This document shows, in pieces, positions 1 through 10,400 of a DNA stretch of 64,000 bases. This DNA is from Streptomyces sp. NBC_00433 (GTDB lineage Bacteria; Actinomycetota; Actinomycetes; Streptomycetales; Streptomycetaceae), in NCBI GenBank assembly GCA_036015235.1, contig CP107926.1, forward strand, positions 5,413,501 to 5,477,500. The letters run 5' to 3'. The notes below the pieces were generated by a model. The model saw only the letters and a program-made list of their open reading frames with translations. It searched no databases and had not been told where the DNA came from. How positions within the stretch are numbered: position 1 is the stretch's first letter; each line of letters opens with the position of its first letter. A program made the translations under genes and the position numbers.

Positions 1-735
1 GCCGCCCGCGCCCGCCACCGCGACCGCGTACTCGGCGACTGGAGCATGCGCCCGGGTGGCGGCCGCGGGCGCGGCGTCATGGCCCTCTTCGCCGGCGACT
101 CCGGCACCGGCAAGACCATGTCCGCGGAAGTCATCGCCGGCGCGCTCGGCCTCGACCTCTACACCGTCGACCTCGCGACCGTGGTCGACAAATACGTCGG
201 CGAGACCGAGAAGAACCTCGAACGGATCTTCACCGAAGCGGCCGGCGTCAACGCCGTCCTGCTCTTCGACGAGGCCGACGCCGTCTTCGGCAAGCGCTCC
301 GAGGTCAAGGACGCGCACGATCGCTACGCGAACGTCGAAAGCGCGTATCTGCTCCAGCGGATGGAGAGCTTCGACGGCCTCGCCGTCCTGGCCACGAACC
401 TCCGCGCGAACCTCGATGAAGCCTTCACCCGGCGGCTCGACCTCGTGGTCGACTTCCCCCTCCCCGAGGCCGACCAGCGCATCGCGCTGTGGGACCGCTG
501 CCTCGGCCCCGCCGTGCCCCGCCGCCCCGACCTCGATCTCGCCTTCTGCGGGCGGTCCTTCGAACTCGCCGGCGGCGACATTCGCTCCGCGGCGGTCACC
601 GCGGCGTATCTTGCCGCGTCAGCGGGGCGGGGGGTGGGGATGGCGGAGCTTGTCGCGGCCGTCGCCCGCGAATACCGCAAGCTGGGGCGCTTGTGCCTTC
701 CGAACGAGTTCGGCCCGTACATGTCCTACACCTAG
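1..735 (+). CDS. eCIS AAA+ ATPase (5' partial)
   Basis: AAA+ ATPase of the kind found in contractile injection system loci (Afp15 family), thought to assist assembly of the particle in the cytoplasm. The reading frame is open to the window edge, so the N-terminus is missing. Visible motifs are Walker A GDSGTGKT (about nt 97-120), Walker B VLLFDEADAVFGKR, and a second region of homology with TNLRANLDEAFTRRLD ending in the arginine pair. The last 60 residues look like the C-terminal lid. It is the first gene of a run of same-strand tail genes; a 569-nt gap separates it from the next gene, so it may end its own transcript. Family call is firm; role follows from family and context. Confidence 0.9.
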   Translation, partial: AARARHRDRVLGDWSMRPGGGRGRGVMALFAGDSGTGKTMSAEVIAGALGLDLYTVDLATVVDKYVGETEKNLERIFTEAAGVNAVLLFDEADAVFGKRSEVKDAHDRYANVESAYLLQRMESFDGLAVLATNLRANLDEAFTRRLDLVVDFPLPEADQRIALWDRCLGPAVPRRPDLDLAFCGRSFELAGGDIRSAAVTAAYLAASAGRGVGMAELVAAVAREYRKLGRLCLPNEFGPYMSYT

Positions 736-795
736 CCCCCTGCGGCGGCGCCCCTACGAGCTCACCCGCGCCCAGGTGTTGGGCTTGCCTCGCAG

Positions 796-1144
796 TTCTC
801 CCCCCGAGCTTCGCCTGGGGTACCCCCACGCGCCCCTGGGGTGCTTCCCCTTGCGGTGCGTTGCTTCCCTGCGGCCCGGTGGGGGCTGGTCGCGCAGTTC
901 CCGCGCCCCTGGGTGGCTGCCTCGTTCTGTTGCGTTCACAGGTGCGGTCCGCTGTGGCGGGGCGCGCAGTTCCCCGCGCCCCTTTTGGCCTGCGTCCTCT
1001 TACGTCCGGCCTTCGCCCCTGGTTTTTCAGGCGCGCGGGGAACTGCGCGCCCGCCGGAGAGGCGGGGAAGAAAGCAACGCCACCGCAAGGGGCAATCACC
1101 CAGGGGCGCCTGGGGGTACCCCCACGCGAAGCTCTGGGGGAGAA
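796..1144. repeat. Long imperfect inverted repeat in intergenic gap
   Basis: The 736-1304 gap holds no convincing gene. It contains two arms of about 115 bp, 796-912 and 1030-1144, that are imperfect reverse complements. Matching landmarks are CTTCGCCTGGGGTACCCCCA in the left arm against its counterpart in the right arm, CCTTGCGGTG against CACCGCAAGG, and GCGCAGTTCC against GGAACTGCGC. A third GCGCAGTTCCCCGCGCC motif sits in the centre near 966. Such GGGGCGCGGGGAACTGCGC palindromes are, from general knowledge, scattered through Streptomyces intergenic DNA. Could fold as a large cruciform or act as a transcription barrier; function unknown. Confidence 0.7.
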
Positions 1145-1304
1145 CGGAGCGACCAGCCGCCCACCCAGCGGCACCGTGGGAAAGGCGAAGGCACCCCGCA
1201 GGGGGTGGTGCCCGAAGGGGCGGGGAGGGGTGCCCCGGGTGGGGTGGTCGGGTGCGGGTGGGGGGTGGGAACGTGGGAGCCAGGCGGAGCGAGGGGGCAC
1301 GCGG

Positions 1305-1910
1305 ATGCGCGGGCACGAGCACGAGCAGCAGGCAGAAGGCGAGTTCGCGGCGCCGCGCCAGGCGGAGGCGGCCGTCCCGGACGCGCTGCTGATGAAGGCG
1401 GCCGCGAGCGGCCGCACGGACGTACTGGGCGCAGGCGGCATGCTGCGGCTCCAACGCGCGCTGGGCAATGGCGCGGTGACGGCCCTGGCCGAGGACGAGA
1501 GCCCGGTCCACGACGTGGTCGGGAGCGGCGGCAGGCCGCTGGAGCCCGAGGTCCGCGGGGACATGGAGGCCCGCCTCGGGCAGGACTTCGGCGACGTCCG
1601 CATCCATACGGACAGCGCCGCGCACGAGTCCGCGCAGTCGGTCAACGCCCACGCGTACACGGTGGGTTCGCACGTCGTCTTCCAGCGGGACGCGTACGAC
1701 CCCGGCTCCCACCAGGGACGTACGACGCTGGCGCACGAGCTGACGCATGTCGTGCAGCAGCGCAGCGGACCCGTGGACGGTACGGACGCCGGCGGCGGTG
1801 TGCGGGTCAGCGATCCGTCGGACCGCTTCGAGCAGGAGGCGTCGGCGACGGCCGCGCGGGTGGTGCAGCGCGAGGAGGAGCCCGTCGAGGAGGAGCCGCT
1901 GCCTGAGTGA
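1305..1910 (+). CDS. eCIS-core (DUF4157-like) protein
   Basis: 201-aa protein with the eCIS-core/DUF4157 signature: a zincin-like HELTHVVQQ motif (HExxH) near residues 145-153, preceded by a G-D-V-R-I-H-T-D strand and a VNAHAYTVG segment. Proteins with this domain travel with contractile injection systems and are often cargo or cargo-linked. An N-terminal LQRALGNGAV motif and a C-terminal VVQREEE motif are typical companions. The ATG at 1305 is chosen because GAGGGGG lies about 8 nt upstream; longer in-frame extensions run through the non-coding repeat region. No large toxin domain is fused. Whether it is an active protease is not shown. Confidence 0.85.
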   Translation: MRGHEHEQQAEGEFAAPRQAEAAVPDALLMKAAASGRTDVLGAGGMLRLQRALGNGAVTALAEDESPVHDVVGSGGRPLEPEVRGDMEARLGQDFGDVRIHTDSAAHESAQSVNAHAYTVGSHVVFQRDAYDPGSHQGRTTLAHELTHVVQQRSGPVDGTDAGGGVRVSDPSDRFEQEASATAARVVQREEEPVEEEPLPE

Positions 1911-2045
1911 CCTCGGCGGCACGGCGTCGGCCTGCCCGAAGGGGCACGCTCGGGTTCCCCCCGGGCCGTCCGGGAGGCCGTGCCCCGCGCCGGAGGCGGG
2001 CGGCACGCTTGGGCGGGCCAGTGCTGTCCCAGGGGAGGACCGAGG

Positions 2046-3620
<1,575 letters not shown>

Positions 3621-3685
3621 CAGCGCGGCGGCAGTCCGCGGCGAGTGACGGCAAACCCGGTTACACGGAAGGCAGGTAGGCGTTC

Positions 3686-4129
3686 ATGGCACTCCCCGAC
3701 CTCGACACCTCGGTAGGCCACTCCTTCGGCCTGGAGTTCGACGGCGTCGTCATCAAGCAGATCACCGAGGTGACCGGCCTGAAGATGGAGCAGGACGTCA
3801 TCGAGCTGAAGCAGAACACCAACGACGGCAAGTACGTCATCAAGAAGCTGCCGGGCCGCCCCAAGGCCGGCGAGGTCACGCTGACCCGCGGACTCACCTC
3901 CGACCAGAGCTTCGAGAAGTGGATCAAGGACTCCCGCTTCGGCAAGATGGCCGACTCCCGCAAGGGCGGCGCGATCATCGTCTTCGACTACGAGGGCAAC
4001 GCGATCAAGCGCTACACGCTCGTCAACGCCTGGCCCAAGAGCCTGGAGATCGGCTCGCTCAAGGCGGGCGACACCAGTGTGCTCACGGAGAAGGTCGTCC
4101 TGACCTACGAGTCCATGGACGTTGCGTGA
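3686..4129 (+). CDS. Tail tube protein 1
   Basis: 147-aa gp19/Hcp-fold tube protein, the inner conduit. Typical features are GHSFGLEFDGVVIKQITEV near the N-terminus, LPGRPKAGEVTLTRGLTSD in the middle, and an ending in VLTYESMDVA. It lies 65 nt after the sheath gene with GGAAGGCAGG upstream of its ATG, the conserved sheath-tube order. A second tube paralogue lies at 7125; one is expected to build the main tube and the other to cap or initiate it at the baseplate. Confidence 0.95.
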   Translation: MALPDLDTSVGHSFGLEFDGVVIKQITEVTGLKMEQDVIELKQNTNDGKYVIKKLPGRPKAGEVTLTRGLTSDQSFEKWIKDSRFGKMADSRKGGAIIVFDYEGNAIKRYTLVNAWPKSLEIGSLKAGDTSVLTEKVVLTYESMDVA

Positions 4130-4136
4130 GGCACTG

Positions 4137-4598
4137 ATGCGCCGCCAGATGACCGCCCCACCGGACGTGGACCTCGCGGAGGCGGCGGCCGGGGACATCG
4201 CCGCCGCCTCGGCAGCCGAACCCGAGGTCATGCGGACCGAGTTCGCCTTCCGGCTGCCCCGCGGATACGTGGACGACGCGGGCCACGTCCACCGCGACGG
4301 CGTAATGCGGCTGTCCACCGCCCGCGACGAACTCGTACCGCTGCGTGACGACCGCGTCCGCGAGAACCCGGCGTACCTCTCCGTGGTGCTGCTCGGCCGG
4401 GTCGTGGTGCGGCTCGGCACCCTGCGAGAGGTCCATGCCGGGGTGATCGAGGACATGTTCGCCTCCGACCTCGCCTTCCTCCAGGACTTCTACCGCCGCA
4501 TCAACGCCGAGGGCCACACCCGCGCCGAGGTGACCTGCCCCTCCTGCGCCACCGCCTTCGCGGTCGACCTGGCGGGTGAGCGCCTGGGGGAATCGTGA
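4137..4598 (+). CDS. Conserved eCIS tail-assembly protein
   Basis: 153-aa protein between tube 1 and a DUF6760-type gene. A disordered Ala-rich start is followed by FAFRLPRGYVDDAGHVHRDG and RENPAYLSVVLLGRVV, the pattern of phage tail-assembly proteins of the gp41/chaperone type. It ends with a single CPSC pair (residues about 138-141), perhaps half of a metal site. The start is taken at ATG 4137 with TGAGG just upstream; a TTG at 4122 overlaps the tube stop and is less likely. Its stop overlaps the next GTG start by GTGA, so the two are translationally coupled. Exact function not known. Confidence 0.75.
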   Translation: MRRQMTAPPDVDLAEAAAGDIAAASAAEPEVMRTEFAFRLPRGYVDDAGHVHRDGVMRLSTARDELVPLRDDRVRENPAYLSVVLLGRVVVRLGTLREVHAGVIEDMFASDLAFLQDFYRRINAEGHTRAEVTCPSCATAFAVDLAGERLGES

Positions 4599-4750
4599 CG
4601 TACGCGACCGACCACCTGTACGAGGACGTCGCGTACGTCGCCTACCACTTCCACTGGCCGCTCGACGCGATCCTCGACCTGGAGCACGCGGAACGGCGAC
4701 GCTACGTCGCCCAGATCGCCCGGCTCAACCAGCTCGCCGGGGGGCGATGA
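4595..4750 (+). CDS. DUF6760-type small protein
   Basis: 51-aa protein encoded entirely between the assembly protein and the Pro-rich gene. It begins at GTG 4595 in a GTGA overlap. The sequence has YVAYHFHWPLDAILDLEHAE, a compact aromatic and acidic helix pattern that matches my recollection of DUF6760, a short family seen in actinobacterial eCIS loci. It resembles the C-terminal part of tail-assembly chaperones in position and size. No function beyond association with tail genes can be claimed. Confidence 0.8.
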   Translation: MTYATDHLYEDVAYVAYHFHWPLDAILDLEHAERRRYVAQIARLNQLAGGR

Positions 4751-4753
4751 CCG

Positions 4754-7090
4754 GTGTTCGGGCGGTGGGGGAAGCGAGGGGTCGCCGAGGGAGTGCCAAC
4801 GCCCGCGTCGGCGGATGCGGTTCGTCCTGCCGCGGGCCCCGCACCTGTTCCCGCGCCGGTGCCCCCGCGGGGGGAGTGGCGCGGACTGGCCGTCCAGCGG
4901 CTGACCTTCGGCACGCCCGAGCTGATCTCCGCGCCCGAGGCGTTCGCCGCCGGGCTCGGCACATGGCAGAACCCCTCGCTGAGCGGCGAGTTGGGCCACG
5001 CGGTGACACCGACCGCCCCGGCCGGGCTCATCTCGGGCGTTGCCGAGGTCGCGCCACCTGTGGCGCCGCCGCTCGATCCGGCGGTGACGTCGTTCGCACC
5101 ACGCGCGGCACCGACGCCCGTACGGCCGAGCGCGCCGGAACCGCGGTTGACCGCAGCCCGGTTGGTGGACCTCGACCTGCCGGTACGGGCGCTGGTGCCG
5201 GTGACGGCGTCGGTGCCGGAGGCACCGGAGGAGGCCCCGCAGGGGCCGGAGCCTGCTGCGAGCCCGCCGGAGTCGGTAGTCGTCGGTCCTGCTGCCGGGC
5301 CGGAGGTGCTGCCGGTGGCGGTGGGACCTGCCGCTGAGCCGCAAGCAGCCCCCGTACAGCGGTCGGTGGTGGCGCCGCTGGTCGGTGGGTCGCCGCCGTT
5401 GAGGCCGGGCGGTGAGGCGCCGACGTCCGCGCCCTCCCCGCCGCCCGCGCCTTCCCCGGCCCCGGACTCCTCTCCCGCGCCCGCCCGGCCGCTCGGACTC
5501 GGGGCGCCGCTCCCGTCGGCGCCGCCCGTCGTCCAGCGCGTACGCCCCGAGGGCCCGACCCCGCGACCCGGCTTCGTGGGCGAGCCGCTGTCCGCGGTGC
5601 CGCCCACTGCTGCGGCCGCGCCCGAGGCGCCCGGCGGCGACGTATCCCCGCCCCTGCCCGGTGAGGTGGTGGCGCCGCTGGTGGGCGACGCGGTGCTGCT
5701 GGTCCAGCGGCAGGTCGCGAAGGGTGCGGAGGCTGTCGAGCCGGTGCCGTTCTCCGATGGCGGTGCGGTGGCGGGGCCCGTGCGAGCCTTCGCGTCCGCT
5801 CCGGGCGGGGACGTACCGCCGTTGCCGTCCGGTGGGGTGGTGGCGCCGCCCGTCCAGCGGCAGGTCGTGGAGGGCGGGACGGCTTATCCGTCTCCTACGG
5901 ACGGCCGAGTGGACGCCCCGGGTGGGGACCTGCCGCCGCCGGCGAACGGTGAGGTGGTGGCGCCGCTGGTGGGTGACGCGGTGCCGCTCGTCCAGCGGCC
6001 GGCGGTCGGTGGCGGGATGCCTGTCCTGCCCGCTCCGGGCAGCCGGGCGGACGCCCCGGGCGGGGACATGGCGCCGCTGGTCCAGCGACTGGTGCCGGAC
6101 GCTGGGCCCGGCCCGGCTGTCGGGGCGCCCGTATCGCGGCCGGCTGTCGATGGACGGGCGGCCCTCCCGCTCGCTCCCGGCGGCCCGGCGGTCCGGTCCG
6201 TACAGAGTGCGGCCGTGCCGTCCGCCGCGCCGCCCGTGACCGTACCCCCGGCGGCGGAGCCGGTCGCCGGTGAAGCCGACGCCGGGCCGCCGACCGTCCA
6301 GCGGGTCGGGCTGCTCGGTGAGCGGGGGCTTGAACTGCGTGCCGCGCCGACGCCGCGTGAGCCGGAGCGGCGGGCGGAAGAGCCGCCTGTCGTGCCCGTC
6401 GTGTGGAAGCGCCCCGGTCAACCCGCCCAGCCCGCCGGGGGGTCGGCGGATGCGCCCGTGCAGCGGCTCGCGGAAGAGCCGGCGACCGTGCCGCACTTCG
6501 TCCCCGCCGCGCAGGGGCCGGGTGCCGTACCGCTGGTGCAGCCTGTCGGGACGTCCGGGCCGGGTGCGGCCTCGGTGGCTCAGCGTCTCGGGATGCCCGG
6601 CCCGGGTGCCGCCACGGTGGCACAGCGCGTCGGGCCGCCGACCGTACCGGGCCGCGCCTCCGGCGCGGGGAGCGTCGCGCCGCCGGCCGCCCACGGCTCG
6701 CTGCCGTTCGTGCAGCGGCTCGGCGGGCAGACCGTGACACCACCGGCCGCCGCGCGCACCGCCGGTGCCGGGGACCTCGCCGTCGCGGCCGGGATCGCCT
6801 CCCGCGGGGCGGACGGGTCCTACGTCTTCGCGCCGCCGCCCGCGCCCGCCCCGACCGTCCAGCGCGAGCCGGACCCACCGGCGCCAGAAGCCGTACCCGC
6901 ACCCGCCCCCGCACCGCAGCCGCCGGAAGCGGCACCCGCGACGACGGCCGCTCCCGCGGCGCCGCAGGCCCCGCCCGAGAACACCGACGAGTTGGTACGC
7001 CGCCTGCTCGCCCCGCTCACCCGCCTGTTGAGGGCCGAGTTGCGGCTCGACCGCGAACGCGCGGGCATGCGCCTCGACTCTCGCCACTGA
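4754..7090 (+). CDS. Pro/Ala-rich protein with VQR repeats
   Basis: 778-aa, very Pro/Ala/Val/Gly-rich protein, predicted mostly disordered. About 13 copies of a short V-Q-R or A-Q-R motif are spread along it (for example near residues 47, 200, 260, 316, 367, 413, 443, 516, 569, 609, 623, 653, 702), several embedded in a longer VVAPLVGDAV-LLVQRQ unit. The only clear folded segment is the C-terminal helix DELVRRLLAPLTRLLRAELR, followed by LDRERAGMR, a type of tail I associate with eCIS loci. It starts at GTG 4754 just after the DUF6760-type stop and lies directly before tube 2. Candidates are an internal ruler-like or tube-filling protein, a scaffold, or a cargo adaptor. No tape-measure gene of the usual helical type is present here. 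Confidence 0.8.
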   Translation: MFGRWGKRGVAEGVPTPASADAVRPAAGPAPVPAPVPPRGEWRGLAVQRLTFGTPELISAPEAFAAGLGTWQNPSLSGELGHAVTPTAPAGLISGVAEVAPPVAPPLDPAVTSFAPRAAPTPVRPSAPEPRLTAARLVDLDLPVRALVPVTASVPEAPEEAPQGPEPAASPPESVVVGPAAGPEVLPVAVGPAAEPQAAPVQRSVVAPLVGGSPPLRPGGEAPTSAPSPPPAPSPAPDSSPAPARPLGLGAPLPSAPPVVQRVRPEGPTPRPGFVGEPLSAVPPTAAAAPEAPGGDVSPPLPGEVVAPLVGDAVLLVQRQVAKGAEAVEPVPFSDGGAVAGPVRAFASAPGGDVPPLPSGGVVAPPVQRQVVEGGTAYPSPTDGRVDAPGGDLPPPANGEVVAPLVGDAVPLVQRPAVGGGMPVLPAPGSRADAPGGDMAPLVQRLVPDAGPGPAVGAPVSRPAVDGRAALPLAPGGPAVRSVQSAAVPSAAPPVTVPPAAEPVAGEADAGPPTVQRVGLLGERGLELRAAPTPREPERRAEEPPVVPVVWKRPGQPAQPAGGSADAPVQRLAEEPATVPHFVPAAQGPGAVPLVQPVGTSGPGAASVAQRLGMPGPGAATVAQRVGPPTVPGRASGAGSVAPPAAHGSLPFVQRLGGQTVTPPAAARTAGAGDLAVAAGIASRGADGSYVFAPPPAPAPTVQREPDPPAPEAVPAPAPAPQPPEAAPATTAAPAAPQAPPENTDELVRRLLAPLTRLLRAELRLDRERAGMRLDSRH

Positions 7091-7124
7091 CACAGCCGAC
7101 GCCGAACCCGAAAAGGAGCAGTCC

Positions 7125-7565
7125 ATGGCCACCCCCGCAGCAGACGCCGACCCGGCGGTCAGCGTCTGCTTCATCGTCGAGATCGACGACTTCAGCCTGG
7201 GCGCCTTCAACGGCTGTGAGGGGCTGGGCTGCGAGGTCGTGATGGAGCAGCGCGAGGAGGGTGGCAACAACGGCTACGTGTGGCAACTCCCGTCGCGTAT
7301 CAAGTTCTCGAACATCAAGCTGACCCGGCCGGTGACCAAGGACACCGAGAAGGTGACGCGGTGGATCGCCAGCATGGTGTCGGGGGTGACCCGCAAGACC
7401 GGGCACATCAGCGCGATGACGGTGGACGGGACCGTCGTCGCCCGCTGGAGCCTGATGGACGTCGTGCCGGTGCGCTGGCAGGGCCCTTCGCTCAGCGTCG
7501 ACACCCCCAAAGTGGCCACCGAGACCCTGGAGATCGCCCACCACGGCTTCCTCGCCACCGACTGA
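7125..7565 (+). CDS. Tail tube protein 2
   Basis: 146-aa paralogue of the gp19-type tube protein: VCFIVEIDDFSLGAFNGCEG at the start, then VTKDTEKVTRWIASM, and a terminal ETLEIAHHGF strand. ATG 7125 is preceded by AAAAGGAG at good spacing. The position right before the LysM and spike genes matches tube initiator proteins that join the tube to the baseplate hub (Afp5-like). It is more divergent from tube 1 than a recent duplicate would be. Confidence 0.92.
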   Translation: MATPAADADPAVSVCFIVEIDDFSLGAFNGCEGLGCEVVMEQREEGGNNGYVWQLPSRIKFSNIKLTRPVTKDTEKVTRWIASMVSGVTRKTGHISAMTVDGTVVARWSLMDVVPVRWQGPSLSVDTPKVATETLEIAHHGFLATD

Positions 7566-7618
7566 CCCCTCCACCCCGCCCCCCTTGACCCCGTCCCGAC
7601 GCGAAGGAGAGCCGTACG

Positions 7619-8383
7619 ATGCCGCCACCGTCCTCACCCGTCGCCTTCTCCGCCGCCGCGCCGGGAGGCGCGGGCTCGGCGGCCGGGGCGCGGCCCAAGC
7701 TGGAGCGCGCGTATCTGGAGCTGCGGCAGCCGCCCGCCGACGGCGGCAGCGGGACGCCGGGGCCGCAACTGGGACGGGTCGACTTCCAGTTCAACCCCAA
7801 GGAGCTGACGCTCGCCAAGTCGGCGAAGTGGGAGCGGAAGACGGCCCGCGGGGCGAGCCGGGCCGGGCCCGCCGAATACACCGGGCCGGAACCGTCGAAG
7901 CTCACGCTGGAGATGTTCTTCGACGCGACCGAGGGGCAGAGCGACAAGGTCGTGAAGACGGTCGAGCAGCTGTTCTCCTGCTGCGTGCCGACCGACCAGA
8001 CGCAGGACAAGAAGAAGGGCACCCCGCCCTTCGTGATCTTCCACTGGGGCAGCCTCACCGGCTTCGTCGGCTACATCAGCCAGGTGCAGGCGAAATACAC
8101 CCTCTTCACGGCGGGCGGGCTGCCGATCAGGGCGGTCTGCCAGGTCACGATCGAGGAGCTGGCATCCCAACTGCCCGGCCAGAACCCGACGTCGGGTGCG
8201 CTCACCGCGCGCCGGGTGCACAGGGTGGTGGACGGGGACACGCTGCCGATGCTGGCCTTCCGCGAGTACGGCGACCCGGCCGCATGGCGGGACATCGCCG
8301 AGGCGAACGGCGTGGACGACCCGATGCGGCTCGTCCCGGGCAGCTCCCTGCTGCTGCCCGGCGCCGACGAGATCAGCGCCTGA
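7619..8383 (+). CDS. LysM-type baseplate/tube-hub protein
   Basis: 254-aa protein, family of eCIS tube-baseplate adaptors with a C-terminal LysM (Afp7-like). The N-terminal part contains VDFQFNPKELTLAKSAKWER and a PSKLTLEMFFDA strand typical of the family. The C-terminal 50 residues form a LysM-like fold: HRVVDGDTLPMLAFREYG, WRDIAEANGVDDP, then PGSSLLLP. In tails this LysM binds the hub rather than peptidoglycan. ATG 7619 has GAAGGAG upstream. Two adjacent cysteines (FSCCVP) near residue 122 are unusual for a cytoplasmic structural protein. Confidence 0.93.
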   Translation: MPPPSSPVAFSAAAPGGAGSAAGARPKLERAYLELRQPPADGGSGTPGPQLGRVDFQFNPKELTLAKSAKWERKTARGASRAGPAEYTGPEPSKLTLEMFFDATEGQSDKVVKTVEQLFSCCVPTDQTQDKKKGTPPFVIFHWGSLTGFVGYISQVQAKYTLFTAGGLPIRAVCQVTIEELASQLPGQNPTSGALTARRVHRVVDGDTLPMLAFREYGDPAAWRDIAEANGVDDPMRLVPGSSLLLPGADEISA

Positions 8384-8425
8384 CCACCCCCAACCGCCAG
8401 TCGAGGAAGCGAGGAAGAGCGGACC

Positions 8426-10291
8426 ATGGCCGGAGAGACCTTCGCGAACGTGCTCACGGTGGAGGCGGCGGGCCGGCCGCTGCCGCCGGACATCGCGGCG
8501 CTGCTGGTCTCCGGCTACGTGGACGACAGCGTGCGGCTGCCGGACCTGTTCGTGCTGCGCTTCCGGGACCCGAACCACCAGGTGCTGGCGAAGACCGGGC
8601 TGACGATCGGCTCCCCGCTGAAGATCTACGCGACCGCCGGTGACGACCCGCAGCGCCAGCTCCTGGTGTCCGGCGAGGTCACCGCGCTGGAAGTGGACCT
8701 GGACGCCACCGGCACCTTCACCGTCGTGCGCGGCCTCGACCACTCGCACCGCTTCCTGCGCGGCCGCAGGGTCGCCGGCTACCGGCAGATGACGGCGTCG
8801 GACGTGGCCGTGCAGGTCGCCCGCAGAGCCGGACTGCCGGTCGGCGAGGTCGACGCGACGGCCACCGTCTATGAGCACCTGGCCCAACCGGGCATCAGCG
8901 ACTGGGAGTTCCTGCACCGGCTGGCCGATCTGGCGGGCGCCGAGGTGTCGGTGGCCGACGGCCGCTTTCTCTTCCGCGATCCGGCGCGGGCCGCGAAGGC
9001 GCCGAGCCCGGCCACGCGGCCCGAATCGAGCCCGTACGTGCTGGAATTCGGGCGCAATCTGCTCCGCTGCCAGGTCGCGGTGACCGGGGCCGACCAGGTG
9101 GCACAGGTCGAGGTGCGGGGCTGGGACGTCACGGCGAAGGCCGCGGTGGTGGCGCGGGCGGCCGCGGGCGGCAGCGACCGGCTGGCGCTCGGCATCACCC
9201 CGCGCCAGGCGGCGCAGCCGTTCGGCGAGGCGGTCTTCCTGGCCACCGACACCCCGTACGGCACGCAGGCCGCGGCCGACCAGGCGGCGCGGTCGCTGGC
9301 GGGCGACCTGGCCGGCTCGCTGGCCGAGTTGGACGCGGTCGCGATGGGCATCCCGAAGCTGCGGGCGGGCACCGCGGTCACGCTGTCGAACGTCGGGCCG
9401 CCATTCGAGGGGAAGTACACGATCTCTTCGAGCCGCCATGTCTTCGACCCCGACGTCGGCTACCCGACCTGGATCACGGTCGGCGGGCGCTCCGACCGCT
9501 CGCTGTACGGTCTCGCGTCCGGCGGGGGGCGCGGCGGCGGTCCGGGCTCGGCCGACCGGATCGGCGGGCTGGTCAATGCCACCGTGACCGACACCCGCGA
9601 CCCGGAGGACCGGGGCCGGGTCCGGCTGGCCTTCCCGTGGCTGTCCGACGACTACGTCAGCGACTGGGCGCGCACGGCGGGGCTCGGCGGCAAGGGCGGC
9701 GGCGGTGTCTTCGGCCCCGAGGTCGGCGACGAGGTGCTCGTCGGCTTCGAGCAGGGCCGCGTCGACCAGCCGTACGTCATCGGCGGTCTCTACAACGGCC
9801 GGGACCTGCCGTCCGCGCACGACGTCCCGCTCACCGACCCGACCAGCGGCGCGGTCAACCGCCGCTCCCTGGCGAACCGTTCAGGCGACCGCTTCGAGCT
9901 GCTCGACGCGGCGGGCGGTGGACCGCAGGGCGTACGGCTGTCCACCGGGGACGGCAAGGTCACCCTGCACCTGGACCGGCAGGCCACCAAGGTCGTGCTG
10001 CACAGCGACGGTTCCGTCGAGGTCGAGGCGAGGGAGAAGGTGACGGTGAAGGCCGAGCAGGGCGTCAGCGTCGACGCGGGCAGCGGAAAGCTGGAGCTGA
10101 CCGGCGACTCGGTCAAGGTCACCGCCCGCAGCGGCGTGCAAGTCGACGGCGGGACGGGCGCCTTGCAGCTGCAGACGCAGGGGCAGGTCGCGGTCAAGGG
10201 GGTCAGCGTGGGTGTCGAGGGCAGCGCGAGCACCGAGATCAAGGGCGGTGCCACCCTGTCGATCAGCGCGGCCCTGGTGAAGATCAACTGA
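8426..10291 (+). CDS. VgrG-like spike (gp27/gp5) protein
   Basis: 621-aa spike hub. The first 350 residues match the gpD/gp27-like fold that forms the hub under the tube. Residues around 375-450 are the gp5 OB-fold: VNATVTDTRDPEDRGRVRLA, then GPEVGDEVLVGFEQG and PYVIGGLYNG. The C-terminal 150 residues are repetitive beta-strands (VKVTARSGVQVDGG, LQLQTQGQVAVKG) forming the triangular needle. No extra effector domain is fused at the C-terminus. The following gene is the PAAR-type tip that would sit on this needle. Confidence 0.96.
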   Translation: MAGETFANVLTVEAAGRPLPPDIAALLVSGYVDDSVRLPDLFVLRFRDPNHQVLAKTGLTIGSPLKIYATAGDDPQRQLLVSGEVTALEVDLDATGTFTVVRGLDHSHRFLRGRRVAGYRQMTASDVAVQVARRAGLPVGEVDATATVYEHLAQPGISDWEFLHRLADLAGAEVSVADGRFLFRDPARAAKAPSPATRPESSPYVLEFGRNLLRCQVAVTGADQVAQVEVRGWDVTAKAAVVARAAAGGSDRLALGITPRQAAQPFGEAVFLATDTPYGTQAAADQAARSLAGDLAGSLAELDAVAMGIPKLRAGTAVTLSNVGPPFEGKYTISSSRHVFDPDVGYPTWITVGGRSDRSLYGLASGGGRGGGPGSADRIGGLVNATVTDTRDPEDRGRVRLAFPWLSDDYVSDWARTAGLGGKGGGGVFGPEVGDEVLVGFEQGRVDQPYVIGGLYNGRDLPSAHDVPLTDPTSGAVNRRSLANRSGDRFELLDAAGGGPQGVRLSTGDGKVTLHLDRQATKVVLHSDGSVEVEAREKVTVKAEQGVSVDAGSGKLELTGDSVKVTARSGVQVDGGTGALQLQTQGQVAVKGVSVGVEGSASTEIKGGATLSISAALVKIN

Positions 10292-10400
10292 CGGCGGTGC
10301 GCGAGGCGTTCGTACGGCCGCCGCCGTCGCCCGTCACCGAGGGCGGGGACCAGCAAGTCGAACAGTGGTGGGAAACAGACCAAGAGGAGCGGTAGGAACG

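Noticed and set aside
4490..7270. 926-aa minus-strand frame opposite the Pro-rich eCIS gene
   Set aside because: Arg/Gly-rich shadow of the repetitive plus-strand gene; the plus frame has RBS, operon position and a conserved C-terminal helix.
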